The notes below the pieces were generated by a model. It was not told where the DNA came from, made no database searches, and saw nothing but the letters and a program-made list of their open reading frames with translations. From contig NC_034014.1 of assembly GCF_000346465.2 (NCBI RefSeq), forward strand, positions 10,414,505 to 10,478,504: a DNA stretch of 64,000 bases, read 5' to 3'. Shown here one piece after another: positions 20,386-31,895 of this stretch (positions are counted from its first letter, which is position 1; the number at the start of each line of letters is the position of its first letter). The DNA is from Prunus persica. Lineage: Eukaryota > Streptophyta > Magnoliopsida > Rosales > Rosaceae. The position numbers and the translations under genes are program-made.

Positions 20386-21283
20386 TCTTTGCATATATAT
20401 TCTCCTCACCGGTAGAAAATAATATATGATTGTAATTCCGACAGCACATATCTTAGAAGTCGTTTATTACTGACTGACCGAGTTGTTAGAGGCCCAAACG
20501 AGATAACATCGTCAAGATGCGACATGTTGTGTAGACCCCATGACATATATCCCATATTTGTTGATAAATCACATCCCTAGTGATATAAATCTTCTAGGTA
20601 GGTGGGTGATAGTAACCATACCTCTTTTGATGTTGACCGTAGCCAAGATTAAAATCCTTCTATAAATGGTTTTTTTATTTATAAATAATTTTAAAAAGAA
20701 AACTAAAATTTTATGATTTTTAAATTTAAAAATTAAAAATTTTCGTAAGGACCATTTGTGATAGGTGGGTGAACCTCAGGGATGTTTTGTGATATATATA
20801 TATGCCACGTCAACAAACTAACAGAGTTTTTGACAGAACCTAACGGCAGGGACCATTTGTGATCGCACGTACTAACCTTGAGGACCACGAGTGACACAAA
20901 AAAACATTAAGGATGCAATCTGATAGTTTCGTAAACCTTAGGAATGTTTTGTGATAATAAGCCTTGCTTTTAATCTAATGCTCTACTGTATTTTGAGAAG
21001 AAGAAAAAAAACACCAAACAAACAAAATAAAGCTCGAGCTCTGTGAAAAGGATATAAGCACAACTGGCTAATTCATTGCTAGGGGTTAAGCAGAAAGAGA
21101 GATCATCTCAGAATGGCATAGTCAAAGCCATTTTTGTTTTCTTTTATCTAAAATTATTTGCCTATTCCTTACCAATAATAAAAGAAAAACCTGCATATTG
21201 GGAGGAATTAATGACAGAAGTTGAAAGCCATTAATCACTTCAGACACCTCAAGTGAAACTTCTCCTACCTAAAACAAACAACC
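20386..21283. other. Intergenic DNA downstream of the FAF-like gene
   Basis: No gene is seen. Around 20750-20950 there are fragments with GGGACCATTTGTGAT and GATGTTTTGTGAT, which resemble the inverted ends of Mutator-type MITEs but are too degraded to delimit. Confidence 0.4.
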
Positions 21284-22243
21284 TCACAGTACCTCATCAT
21301 TTGTTGTCTTGGGCTCATTTCCCTCATTTATTCCATTAGCATCATCTGCATGTAGATGATATTGGTGGTCATCATCATCTTCAATTTCCTCTTCTTCTTC
21401 CTCATCATTTAATACATCATCATCTTCCTCATTTTCCTCATCTAGAATTTTGTCGTCGGGCATGACAAAGTGCAGCTTGAGACGCCCGTCTTCTCTGTAA
21501 GCGTGGAGGAACTCCTGGGTGGGAATTCTGATCTCTTTGAGGACAAATCTGCCATCCTGCCTGTAAGACTTGAAGCAAACCCAAGGCTTCCCGCTCTTGC
21601 TTATACAAGAAATTGGTGGAGGAAATCCCCCAACACTAGTCCTTGACCTCCTAGATTCACCACCACAACCATTCATTTCTGATATTGGAAAATATTGCTT
21701 TGCAAAGCTAACCTTCTCCTCTTGCATATTAATCTGCCAATTATCTTGATCACTAGTCCTGATCAAGTCCTCAACCTCATCTGAGCTTTCAAATCCAAGT
21801 CCCTCTGTGCAGAACTGCAAGCTCTCTGAATTCATTGATGAAAAGCTATCACTGCTTTTATGAGATCTGTTGTAATTGGAACTCCTTGGGGTGCTTGGAA
21901 AGGATTCCTTTGATGGGATTTTCTGGTAATTGTTCTTCTCCTCATTCTTGTTGTCAATATTGGATTCTTCTTCTTTTTCAATCTTGGGTTGTGAAACATC
22001 AAAGTCTACCAAAGATGGGGATGAAGATGAGGAGGACATCAAATGAGAACTGATGTTCTCTTTGAAATGAAGCTCACCAAAGATCTCAGTGAAGGATGAT
22101 GAATTCTCAGGAGGAATGGATAATGATTTATTAAGAGGCTTGATTTGGTTCCATGGTGAGGAGAAGGATTCAAGAAGTGTTGTTGGGTTCTCAGGTAATT
22201 TAGGGTTTTCAAAGATGTGTTGGAGGCTTCCACAGGCAGCCAT
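21284..22243 (-). CDS. FANTASTIC FOUR (FAF)-like protein
   Basis: A single uninterrupted exon encodes 319 residues from the ATG at 22243. The frame is open 27 codons further upstream, but MAACGSLQHIFE is the usual start of this family, so I chose it. The FAF domain (PF11250) lies near residues 200-258: GGFPPPISCIS, KPWVCFKSYRQDGRFVLKEI, then FLHAYREDGRLKLHFV. A serine-rich N-terminal half precedes it, and a strongly acidic tail (runs of Glu and Asp) follows. In Arabidopsis FAF proteins influence shoot meristem size through the WUSCHEL-CLAVATA loop, and longer FAF-like relatives are less well known. This length and the acidic tail fit the FAF-like group better than the small FAF1-4 proteins. 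No intron is needed. Confidence 0.88.
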   Translation of the reverse strand: MAACGSLQHIFENPKLPENPTTLLESFSSPWNQIKPLNKSLSIPPENSSSFTEIFGELHFKENISSHLMSSSSSSPSLVDFDVSQPKIEKEEESNIDNKNEEKNNYQKIPSKESFPSTPRSSNYNRSHKSSDSFSSMNSESLQFCTEGLGFESSDEVEDLIRTSDQDNWQINMQEEKVSFAKQYFPISEMNGCGGESRRSRTSVGGFPPPISCISKSGKPWVCFKSYRQDGRFVLKEIRIPTQEFLHAYREDGRLKLHFVMPDDKILDEENEEDDDVLNDEEEEEEIEDDDDHQYHLHADDANGINEGNEPKTTNDEVL

Positions 22244-22624
22244 GGCCTTGTTCCCTGCAGTTCTTACGATTCTCTGTCTCTCTGTCTCTCTGCTCTCTAA
22301 AGATGCTTGAGACAAAAGAAACAAATAAAGGGTAGTTCCAGAAAGAAATATAGGAGATGAGATTTTGATGGTGGAGAGAAAGAGGCACGGGATCAGGCAT
22401 GTGGGTTGAAAAAATCAAAGGGTGTGTTGTTGCTATTAATTAATGAGGATTGGTGGTGGGTGCTGATTCAGTTGGACTGGAATATGGAGATGGGTGGTGT
22501 TGGTTCTACGCCTTAAATTTGGTGCTTATTGTTGGACGTAAATTTCTGACAAAACCTTTGGTGTAATTAGCAGATGTAAGTTATAACCGACCTATTATTT
22601 TTTGCTTGTTTTGTTACACTTAAC
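22244..22624. other. Upstream region of the FAF-like gene
   Basis: The CT-rich leader complement (GAGACAGAGAGACAGAG-like on the plus strand near 22270) probably lies in the 5' untranslated region. No clear TATA box was identified. Confidence 0.4.
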
Positions 22625-22644
22625 AAGGATTAGCTATGCAAAGG

Positions 22645-22816
22645 ACCTACTAGTGTAGTGATCTGAAATATTTATTCTTTCAGGCAAGGTCCTGGATTCG
22701 AGTCCTAACATCCGTGTTGTGTGTGTGAGTTTAATATGCTATCGCCCCTTTTAATAGAAAAGGTCTTTAAACAAAAAAAAAAAAAAAAAAAAAACAACAA
22801 CAACAACAAACAAAAA
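22645..22816 (+). mobile_element. tRNA-derived SINE with poly-A tail
   Basis: It contains an RNA polymerase III B-box-like GGATTCGAGTCC (22693-22704), a GTGTAGTG stretch in the A-box position, and a 3' A-run followed by (AAC)n. The flanks are AAGGATTAGCTATGCAAAGG (22625-22644) and AAGGCTTAGCTATGTAAAGG (22817-22836), a 20-base target duplication with two changes. Confidence 0.8.
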
Positions 22817-22836
22817 AAGGCTTAGCTATGTAAAGG

Positions 22837-23738
22837 CACCTCACATGAATTATCTAGGGTTCATCACAAGTTTATGTTTATATAGCATGTTTATTATATT
22901 GCCTAATTATGAATTAGGATAAAATGTCATTTAGTGATTTAATTATGATCAAATAAATATTAAATTCAAAGAGACGGGCCAGCAGCCCACTACTAACAAC
23001 ACCGATATTATCTCCAACTTAACCATCTACAAAGCCTAGTAGGTGTGGGGTTTTATCACAAAAGGCCTGTGTGATATTAGTATTATAACCATTCATTATA
23101 TATTTTATTTTATTTAGTCAAGTTTTCGATGTGGGACTTATATTCTTCAACAATAAATACACCAACAAAATAAATAGAAACTGAAATCTTCAAAGTGATA
23201 ATAACATAGCCAAACCACCGTAACATATTGACCGAAACATAATCATGTTACCAGGATCCTCCTGAGTTTATCCATGATGTTTTGGTTGAGTCCTGAATCT
23301 CTTCCTTCTACTCATAATATCTCCTTATTTCATAAAATATATATATATATATATATATTAATAGACGGTTCATGTCACTGGACCAAATTGCGTGGAGTGA
23401 GTGACCCCAGTAATGTGATTTTTTCTTTCCTCTTTTAATTTTTTTCCAGAGATGACTCTTGAGAATGACTCATGTTTTTGTTTGGATGAACATATTACAA
23501 CCTACGTGGTGGCAGATCATTGTTCTACATATCCAAGGAAACTGATGTGATTTGCTAGAGGATTTGAACCCATACCCTTCGCATCTTTGAGTATTCTCTT
23601 TACATCATTTCTTGCCTACCCACCACTACTTGCTTGTGTGAAACGAAAGGGACTTGGTACAAAGCACTACACAATGGCTTTTGGAATTGTTCTTGCTTGA
23701 TTTGTTTTTGGATATATATATATATAGTCGCTTCTATA
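22837..23738. other. Intergenic DNA, no gene seen
   Basis: It includes a possible LTR edge near 23110 (TCGATGTGGGACTTATATTC) and a (TA)n run at 23339-23358. No coding region is supported. Confidence 0.4.
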
Positions 23739-24535
23739 TTGAGGAATTTCTCAAATAATTTTATTTGAGGGACACTCTTTAGGGTACCCTATGAATATAT
23801 TTTCAATAAGCCAAACAATTTATTTTTTAGGTCTTCATTCATAGATCATCCTTGCAAAAAATTAGACAAATTAAAAATTATTTAGATATCTAATTGTGTC
23901 CTACAAATCAATGGACACGGTCCTTCAAGAAAGTACTAAAATTTCAATAATTTAATTGAGTGGTCAAATGATATCGGATTCAAGTGATTTTTTATGGAGA
24001 TGATCTTTGAATAAATATCTACTAAATAGGACGTTTGGATGAGTTAAATACAATGCGAAGTACACCCTACAAAGGTGTCCTCAAATAAACTTATTTGAAA
24101 GATCCCTCAATTAGATAAATCGAAAACCATTTAGATATCTAATTGGATCCTACAAAATCAATGAACATGGTGCTTTAAGAAAGTACTAAAATTTCAATAA
24201 TTTAATTGAGTAGTCAAATGATATCGGATTTAAGTGTTTTTTGCAGAGATATCTTAATTCGAATGAATATCTACAAAATAGATGGCTTACATTAATGAAG
24301 TACAATGTATGGTGGGCTCTACAAAAGTGTCCCTCACTTATTTGAGGGATCTCTCAACCAAAGTTATATATATCAATTGAGTGGTCACATGATATCGGAT
24401 TGAAGTGATTTTTTGTAGAGATGATCTTTGAATGAGTATCTACAAAATAGACGGTTTGGATTAGTGAAATACAATCCGGAGTGGGGCCTACAAGGGGTGT
24501 CCCTCAAATAAGCTTATTTAAGGGATCCCTCAATG
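23739..24535. repeat. Cluster of three TTGAGGG-family MITE copies
   Basis: Three successive related copies (about 23739-24112, 24113-24361 and 24362-24535) share CAAATGATATCGGATT, then a GATCTTTGAAT block and a TCCCTCAAATAA-GTTTATTTGAGGGAT-type palindromic end. The second and third copies lack a full left end, suggesting nested or head-to-tail insertion. Confidence 0.65.
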
Positions 24536-24546
24536 AAAACTCTCTG

Positions 24547-24585
<39 letters not shown>

Positions 24586-24962
24586 TTTTGCTCTTATGCG
24601 GACGTCCGCATTTTGTTAACTACGGTTGTCCTCATATTTGCCAATATATGTGTACATACAAGTAAAAGCTTACAAGCTGCCAGATTACTTTCACCTTGGT
24701 AGAGGTGTGGGCCCTCCAAAAAGTATCCCAAATGCGGGAATATGGAGATGCAAAAGAAGAAGCAGTACCATTGGTTTCTCTCAAGGCTCTTGCAACGTGT
24801 TAAGCACTTCGTACTAAACTGCCATTTTTAATCAATGAATCCAACAGCTTTCTAGTGTTAATTGGAATTGCACGAATCAAATCCACCTCTTCTGCCAAAA
24901 AACAAGTTGCAAAGTGCACAACCGTAGTTTAACAAAATGCAGACGTCTGCATAAGAGCAAAA
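24586..24962. mobile_element. 377-bp MITE with ~44-bp terminal inverted repeats
   Basis: The left end TTTTGCTCTTATGCGGACGT continues to TTTTGTTAACTACGGTTGT. The right end is its inverse (ACAACCGTAGTTTAACAAAA, then GCAGACGTCTGCATAAGAGC and AAAA). The interior has no coding capacity. No target duplication is obvious because both sides are TA/GA microsatellite. Confidence 0.75.
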
Positions 24963-24974
24963 TTATATATATAT

Positions 24975-25243
24975 CAGTCCACGATGTCCTTTAAGGTACC
25001 TTACAAATTTATTTTTTTTAACGATTGAAATCATTTATTTTTTAGGTCTTCATTCATAGATCATCCTTGCAAAAACAATTAAATTTAAATAACTTAATTG
25101 AGTGGCCAAATGATATTGGATTCAAGTGATTTTTTGTAGAAATAATCTTTGAATGAGTATCTACAAAATAGACAGTTTGGATTTGTGAAATATAATGCGG
25201 AGTAGGCTCTACAAGAGTGTCCCTCAAATAAGTACCTCAATGA
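24975..25243. repeat. MITE, TTGAGGG family, further copy missing its left end
   Basis: It matches the cluster at 23739-24535 from GATGTCCTTTAAGGTACC through AGTGTCCCTCAAATAAG. It ends CCTCAATGAAAGCTC beside a (TA)n run. Confidence 0.6.
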
Positions 25244-26948
25244 AAGCTCTATATATATATATATACACGGGGATATAAATAAAATGGATGACTAGGGAAA
25301 GGGATTACTCATTTTAAATTATTGCATTAGATATAAAATAAAATTTAAAATTGAAATGAAATTTAAAATAAATTTTTTCAGTATTTGAAGTCCACCCTTT
25401 TTTTTTCCCCCTCAAATAGTAACATCACACGTAGATTTTGTTCACATAAAAGCTTAATATTTTTAAAGTTTAATTAAACAATTTGCACTGAAATTTCAAA
25501 TCTAAATTCATCCTTTCGAATTTAAAAAGGATGGATTTCAAATATGAACCCACATTTTTTTTTCACTAGGCTAGCCCTTGTTAATTATGAACTTTATGTT
25601 AAATCAACCAGGTGAATCTACACTTTAAATTGTATGCGTCATACATCAAATCAGTAGTAGAATTTGTCTTAAATTATATTTGTTCACATACAAATGTTGT
25701 AATTTCATATATGAGACATAAGAAATTTCCTCATAAATGATAAGGGTATTGATTTGCGAGACGTGGATGAGATTGAAAGGTTCTTAGTTGTTACCACGTC
25801 TATATTGTTCTGTCACTGTCCCTGTCCTAAGCTGCTGCCCATGTTCTGAGTAGTGAATATCATGTGGATTTGTAACGAATCTTTGAAGAAAAATCTATAC
25901 CACAACATGTCATCTCTATATTTTCTCTCGAAGACGAAAAATCTAAATCTAAATTGCCTCAAAAACTTAAGTTATTAAAGAATAAGTCAATGATGTATAT
26001 TACGCCATTCTAAATCCAAAACTCACTCTAATTACCTTTTGTTCAAAGAAAGGTAAGGATAGAGAAGTTTTAAAGGAGCCATGTGCAGATAGAATGAAGT
26101 GCAAAGATATAAAATAAGGGATTGAAAAACATAGAGGGTAAGTGAATACTATCATGTTGGGTTGTCGCGGTGCAAAGAGGCGTTGGCATGGTACTAGCCA
26201 CTACTTTTTTATGACAATGTTTGGCTCCCATCACTCAATAGTGATGGCTCATCTAAGTATAGACAACCATCTCCAAGCCGTTGGGGTTTATTTGATGCAG
26301 ACTATACTTCTTTAAAACGTAGCAACTAGTGTTCTCGAGAGTTCCATAATGGGGTAGATTTTATGTCGTCCTGGTATGATTTTCTTTCCACGTGATGTGT
26401 ATTGTTCACTGGCTATATACATTTCAGGTCCCCCCTTCTCATTTACACATTCCAGACAAATCAAATTAAATACCATTTGTTTTTCGTCGATTGTGAATGA
26501 ATGATTGATAATGTTAACGAGTCCTACAATACATCAACGGCCAACAATCATCCACAGGTGCATAGACAACTTATGCTATCATAACTTATCTTCTGACATA
26601 GTTTTTAAAATGAGGAATTAAAGTAAATAAATTATATTGAATATAGGAAATCTTGGCGTCTAAGGAAAGTGATTGCGGATCCACAAGTCACACCAACAAA
26701 AGTAAAATGAAAGTTTAATCATGCATACATCAGAAACACAACGGAACTCCAATAACAGTGTTAGTGATAGATACTATCAGAGTGTCATCCATGAAATAAG
26801 AACAGGTTAAGCAGACCACACAGCCAGACAGAAAACATACATCAACAATCACAAACTCTTCCCACAATCTTGCAAATCAATCAAACTTATATTCACACAA
26901 TGCCATAGATTCAGTTAAATATCAAACTGGATAGAGCTTTAGCTTTCT
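25244..26948. other. Intergenic DNA downstream of the RopGAP gene
   Basis: No reading frame, RNA gene or bounded repeat is supported. The part nearest 26949 will include the RopGAP 3' untranslated region. Confidence 0.45.
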
Positions 26949-29900
26949 TCACCGCCAGGCTTCAATCCGCTCCATCCTTGAATCTATGCGACTCAGATTG
27001 CTGATACCCCTATTCTTCTCAACAGTCCCTGTTCCCCATACCACAGGCTGGTGATCACTTGTGCTTTTAGGCCCCATTTTGAAATTTGAGATACTCGATT
27101 CACCAGGTTTGTTCTTTGCAGATTCGCCTTGAATTTCCGCTGTTACGCTGTCAACTTGCGCAGCAGTATCACAACACCCATCGCCATCAACCAAGCTTAT
27201 CGAACTGCTAGCCTCTCTATTGGTTAGGTTATTGACATGATTAGAGTTAGATGAACTTCCCAGTATAGGTTCTTCAGTAATCAACGATTGCTCTTTCTCT
27301 TCATTATCTTTGCCAGTATCTTCCCTGCAGGACTGTGAAGGGCTCTGGTGTCCATGCTCATCAGAAGGTTCTTCATAGCACACAGGAGGCTCTACCACAG
27401 CATCCTTCCTTTCTCGCAGTGTCTTCAAAATAAGCGTTTTGAGGAAGTTCATCACTTGGACTGCGTACATCAACGCAGTCAAAGGATCTGCCATCTGAAC
27501 CCAAAAAAAGAGTCAAAATATGGCAATGATAGCAAACGTAGTCAGAAATCATTTAATGATTTTTCTATGGTTGGAAACTTCAAGGTTCCAAACCAGAGGG
27601 GGTGGGAGGTGCCCCACTGATGCTGTAGCCTGTATCCCTTTTTATGTAATATAGTACAAAATTTAGTATACAGCATATGACATGCAGCTTCAACCATTGA
27701 ACAAAAGGAAAATGAGACCTTCACTGGAAATTAAAAAGCTATATATACACTAAACTAAAGAAACAAAAAGAAAACAGACTCATACATGCAGTATTCAAAT
27801 CAGCGATTGGGTTATCAGAAAATTAACATGTGATCTTTCAGAAGAAATAGTAACTATGCTTGCCACTGATATCGGTATGGAAGATGCACTCTTCATGGGA
27901 AAGGAGAAAAAAGTGAGAACAGAAAAACTATGAAACCAAACCTGCGTCATGTTTGGTGCAAAAACCATGGCTATGTTGCGTGCATTCATCTTGTTCAGAT
28001 GTTCCTGTTGGACAACATCAGCCATAAGGTTGATGGCCCAATCCAGTAGGGAAACTTCAGTGGGAGGTAGAAGCCTCACAAGCTGCGAACAGTCCTCCTC
28101 TGTCTGACATCGCATTACCTGCTCAGGGGATAGAGAATCCAGAACCCCAGCTGGGAGTTCCCTAAACCAAGCCTAAATAACCAAATTACACATCAGGTGA
28201 ATGTATCAAGAATCAAGACGATGCAAGATGAGGTAAACAACAAGAAAGCATTCTATTCTAACGGGTGCTCAAATGGATCATGGATGCATACACATGAGAC
28301 TCACAACCACAAGAAAAGGAATAGAGATGAACATTCAAGTCAAGGAAACCCATAAGTCCTAGCATTTTCACCAAAATCCAGAATAGGCTTCACAAGAATA
28401 TCCTCGTGCACCATGAGAAAAGGTTACTGAATAACAAAGTTTGACTTGTAAAATAAATGACATGATGAAATGTAATGATTAAAAAATGTATGTGCAAATG
28501 AAAGGAAAAGAGTAATTGCAAATCTAACAAGTTTTGGATTTGCAAACAAAACTCTGGACCTTAGTAGAAAGGGAAGTGGGAGAGAAGATATAGAGAGAAT
28601 AAAGATTAGGAAAACAGAAGAAAGGAAGAGACGAACAAGAGGGAGCCAAGCCAATATGATTTCATTATCCTGTAATTCAAGTTGAATCATAACCTATTTG
28701 TAAGGCTGAACTTAGAACCCCCGTCAAAATCAAATTCCTTCGTCAAAATTCTAAAAAAAATTAAATCACTGATAAAATCCTTAATTTACTCTGTAATCAA
28801 ACCCCTAAATGGGATAAAAGTCTGTAGTAATAATTCTTTGTAGGATCTTCACCATTCTTCCCTGGACTCCTACTACAGGAACTTGACTCTTGCGAGTTAA
28901 AATGGACATGTGATACTGCAACTATCTAAACTTCAAGAACATTTTCAAGCACTCCCATTTTTTGTTGATGAAAAGGTACAAAGGATGGTGACAATTCATC
29001 AACTACACCTGGAGTTGATACAAGCACAACAAAGGAGGCTCAAGGGTGCCTCAATAAAAGAAAGATCATGCTCACTTGTACCCCGTGTTGTTCCATCCTC
29101 GATTGTGGCAGATTTGTGCTTGTGTCATGCCATAGTTGAGTTCATTATGTTCTTTTGGCATGAGCCTATGTGGTTTTTTCTTCTTAGATAGCAATTGACA
29201 CATTTGAGAGCAGAAAACAGTCAATTGAGGCACAGAAACAATGAATACAGAAATACAAAGGAAATTCCCCAGCCCATTTATCTTCCCTAAACCCATTCTC
29301 CACAACGAAACAAAGTATTTCCGAAAACAAATCAATTCCCTGTGAAATGTTTCTCTAAGGGCTCCTACAAGAGATTCTCAACACCTTATTGGAATCTCAC
29401 CTGTTAGTGCCAGGACCATACTACTTTGAAATGACAGTATGCCAAACGGATTTCTCTCCTAAGGAAAGATCCACAATCACTTCCCTAACAAAGTCACATT
29501 CCTCTTAGTCAGATTTGCAGCACGGCACACACAGAATTCTCTTCTTTTCCTAGGTCATGAACCTAATTCTGACTTCACCAAATCCTCCTCTTTACCTTCT
29601 CCTTGACACAATCTCACCCAAAGTCCCTGACTTGGAATTTATAGAGCCAGTCTGAAAATCCCATTAAATGAAATCCCATAATTAACTCCCTCATAAAAAC
29701 AAGGATAAAAGTCTGAAAATAGTTAACAATCATTCTCAGGGCCATCATCACCAGGCCATTACTTTGGAAACTAAATTCAAAGCAATGTCAAATATGCAAA
29801 TTTCAAAATGATCTCTGACACAAACCAATGAATGCACATTTACCCTTATACATGTTGATGCCAAAAATGAAATGTCTTATGCTTTTCATGCAACACTTGT

Positions 29901-31713
29901 GCCTGCCATGAAATTATATCCAGAAAAAAATAAATTAGAAAACAAACAGGCCATGAAATCAAGGGAAAAGTAATATCAGAGAAGGGGGCAGTGTGGTGTC
30001 AGCCAACAACCTCCGACAATCAAGTCAAGCAAGAAAATTGTGAGGAAGTAGAGAGGCAGAGTCCCCTGTATCACTATCATCATTCATCACTCAAATCAGG
30101 TTACCTTCACATATTTCATGTGGACAAGCATATGCCAAATATAATGCAAGACAAAAAGTACCAATCATAAATTATAATGACCTACCTTGATCAAACCTGC
30201 CAAACAGTGTATATCGATGCCTTCTGGTACATCTCCCCTATTTAATTGGTCCCTTACATGCTCCTCTTGACTGTTTTCTGCATTAATTCTGAAAATCCCT
30301 TCTGCCTACATTTATAGTTTTACAATTTGAGAAAATGTCAGGGACAATAAGTCAACATCTTTATAACCAAAAATGTGGAAGCAGAACCACCCCATATCAC
30401 ACGGACAATACAATGAATCAGAATTACAGAGTTACGTTAATTCTTAACTATTAGGATTGTGTACCATAATTTATGTCAGCATTGCAAGTATTCATGACGT
30501 GAACATAGAATGCACAGAGAGAAGGGAAATGCAGTATACCTGAAGGCCTCCTTCAGCATATAACCGTCCTTGCATAAGCAAGAGAATTGTTGGCACACTA
30601 TTCCCTCTAGAGTCGTATGACAACTGCATGGACTCCGTGGATACTCCAAAAACAGTTGTACTACATATTAAAAAAATCAAAATCAAGAGAGGCAGTAATT
30701 ATAGCAATTAAATGACACACGAAATTTTTATTTTGTCACGAAACAAAAACTGTTATCACAAAAACTACCAGGCTTTGAGTTTTTGAGGAACAAATAGTGG
30801 ATCTGATCTAATGTTGTAAACAAGTTTGTAAAGGTGCAAATTAATTTCATTCATCTGTGATGATGAGGAATGTGATGAAATTTGCAATTGTCAAAGACGT
30901 GGCTCATAAACTGATAGGCCAAACCAAGGAAGTTGATAGAACATATATCAGGACAGAAAAAAAACTTGAAATCATCTGTAACCTCACAACCATAAATATT
31001 GAATCGCAGAAACACATGCACTAATTGAACTCAAGAAATGCATTGCAAAAACCTAGTCAGGGAAAATAATTACACCAGTTATCGTAGACAGAAAATTCAC
31101 AGCAATTCCACAACTCAACGCAACCAAAACCCATCAATCAAAACGAAAACTTTTTCAATTACATAAATTGGGTAAACCCAATAAACACCAAACATAACAT
31201 AACAGTACAAAACCCACATTCACATTTCACACAAAATCACAGCGGAACATTCACCCCGACCCGAAAAAAAAAAAGTTACCTTGCACTAGGAGCCCTCCTG
31301 GGGACTTCAGGTTCAAACTCCACAGGCAAACCCAAGAACCCATTGAACCTATCAAAGGTGACATGCGCCACGTGGCGCACATTGGTTGGCCAGCCAATCT
31401 CCATAGCACAAAGCTCCCTCCTATCACTCTTGCAAGGAATCAAAGATTTCCTGAAAAAAGTTACAAGCAATGCCAAGAGAGAAAGCTGTTCCCTTCTCCG
31501 CTTGTCACGGTCGTCCACCTCACAGTCAGTCACCGCAGACTCGCAATCTTCTTCTTCGCTAGGGTGGGGCGCATAGGATAAAGAAGATGGGGGTGCGCAC
31601 GATAAAGAAACAGAAGAAGAATTAGAAGGAGGAGGAGAAGAAGACGAAGAAGAAGAGGAGCCGGCTCTTGGGGAAGAGCAGAAATGGGAAGGGGAATGGA
31701 GGACCTCAGTCAT
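26949..31713 (-). CDS. ROP GTPase-activating protein with CRIB motif
   Basis: Plant RopGAPs stimulate GTP hydrolysis by ROP/RAC small GTPases at the plasma membrane (polarity, pollen tube and root hair growth, oxygen-deprivation responses). Minus-strand exons 31280..31713, 30540..30660, 30186..30305, 27942..28172 and 26949..27494 join in frame at GT-AG borders and give 483 residues. A Ser-rich N-terminus leads to the CRIB motif at about residues 104-128 (MEIGWPTNVRHVAHVTFDRF). The RhoGAP domain starts near 145, with the arginine finger in AEGIFRINAEN at about Arg191, then WFRELPAGVLD and NARNIAMVFAPNMTQMADPL. The C-terminal third is acidic and serine-rich, as in this subfamily. The intron at 28173-30185 is about 2 kb. 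No defects are seen. Confidence 0.93.
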
Positions 31714-31852
31714 GGCTGGCTATGAAAGCAACCTTTTTCTTGATTGATTAAAAAAAGCAAAGAAAGCGTTTTCAAGATTACTTCTTTGCTTTAAGGAAAG
31801 AAGAAAATCAAAAACAAATGCTAGAAAAAGCCTTTGGTGTTGTTGAAGCTTT

Positions 31853-31857
<5 letters not shown>

Positions 31858-31891
<34 letters not shown>
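31858..31891. repeat. (GA)n microsatellite in the RopGAP leader region
   Basis: An uninterrupted GA run lies about 145 bases upstream of the start codon. On the gene strand it is a CT run, common in plant 5' untranslated regions. Confidence 0.9.

Positions 31892-31895
<4 letters not shown>

Noticed and set aside
28424..29335. Open frames inside the large RopGAP intron
   Set aside because: No recognisable family and no splice context; they lie in an intron whose flanking exons join perfectly without them.
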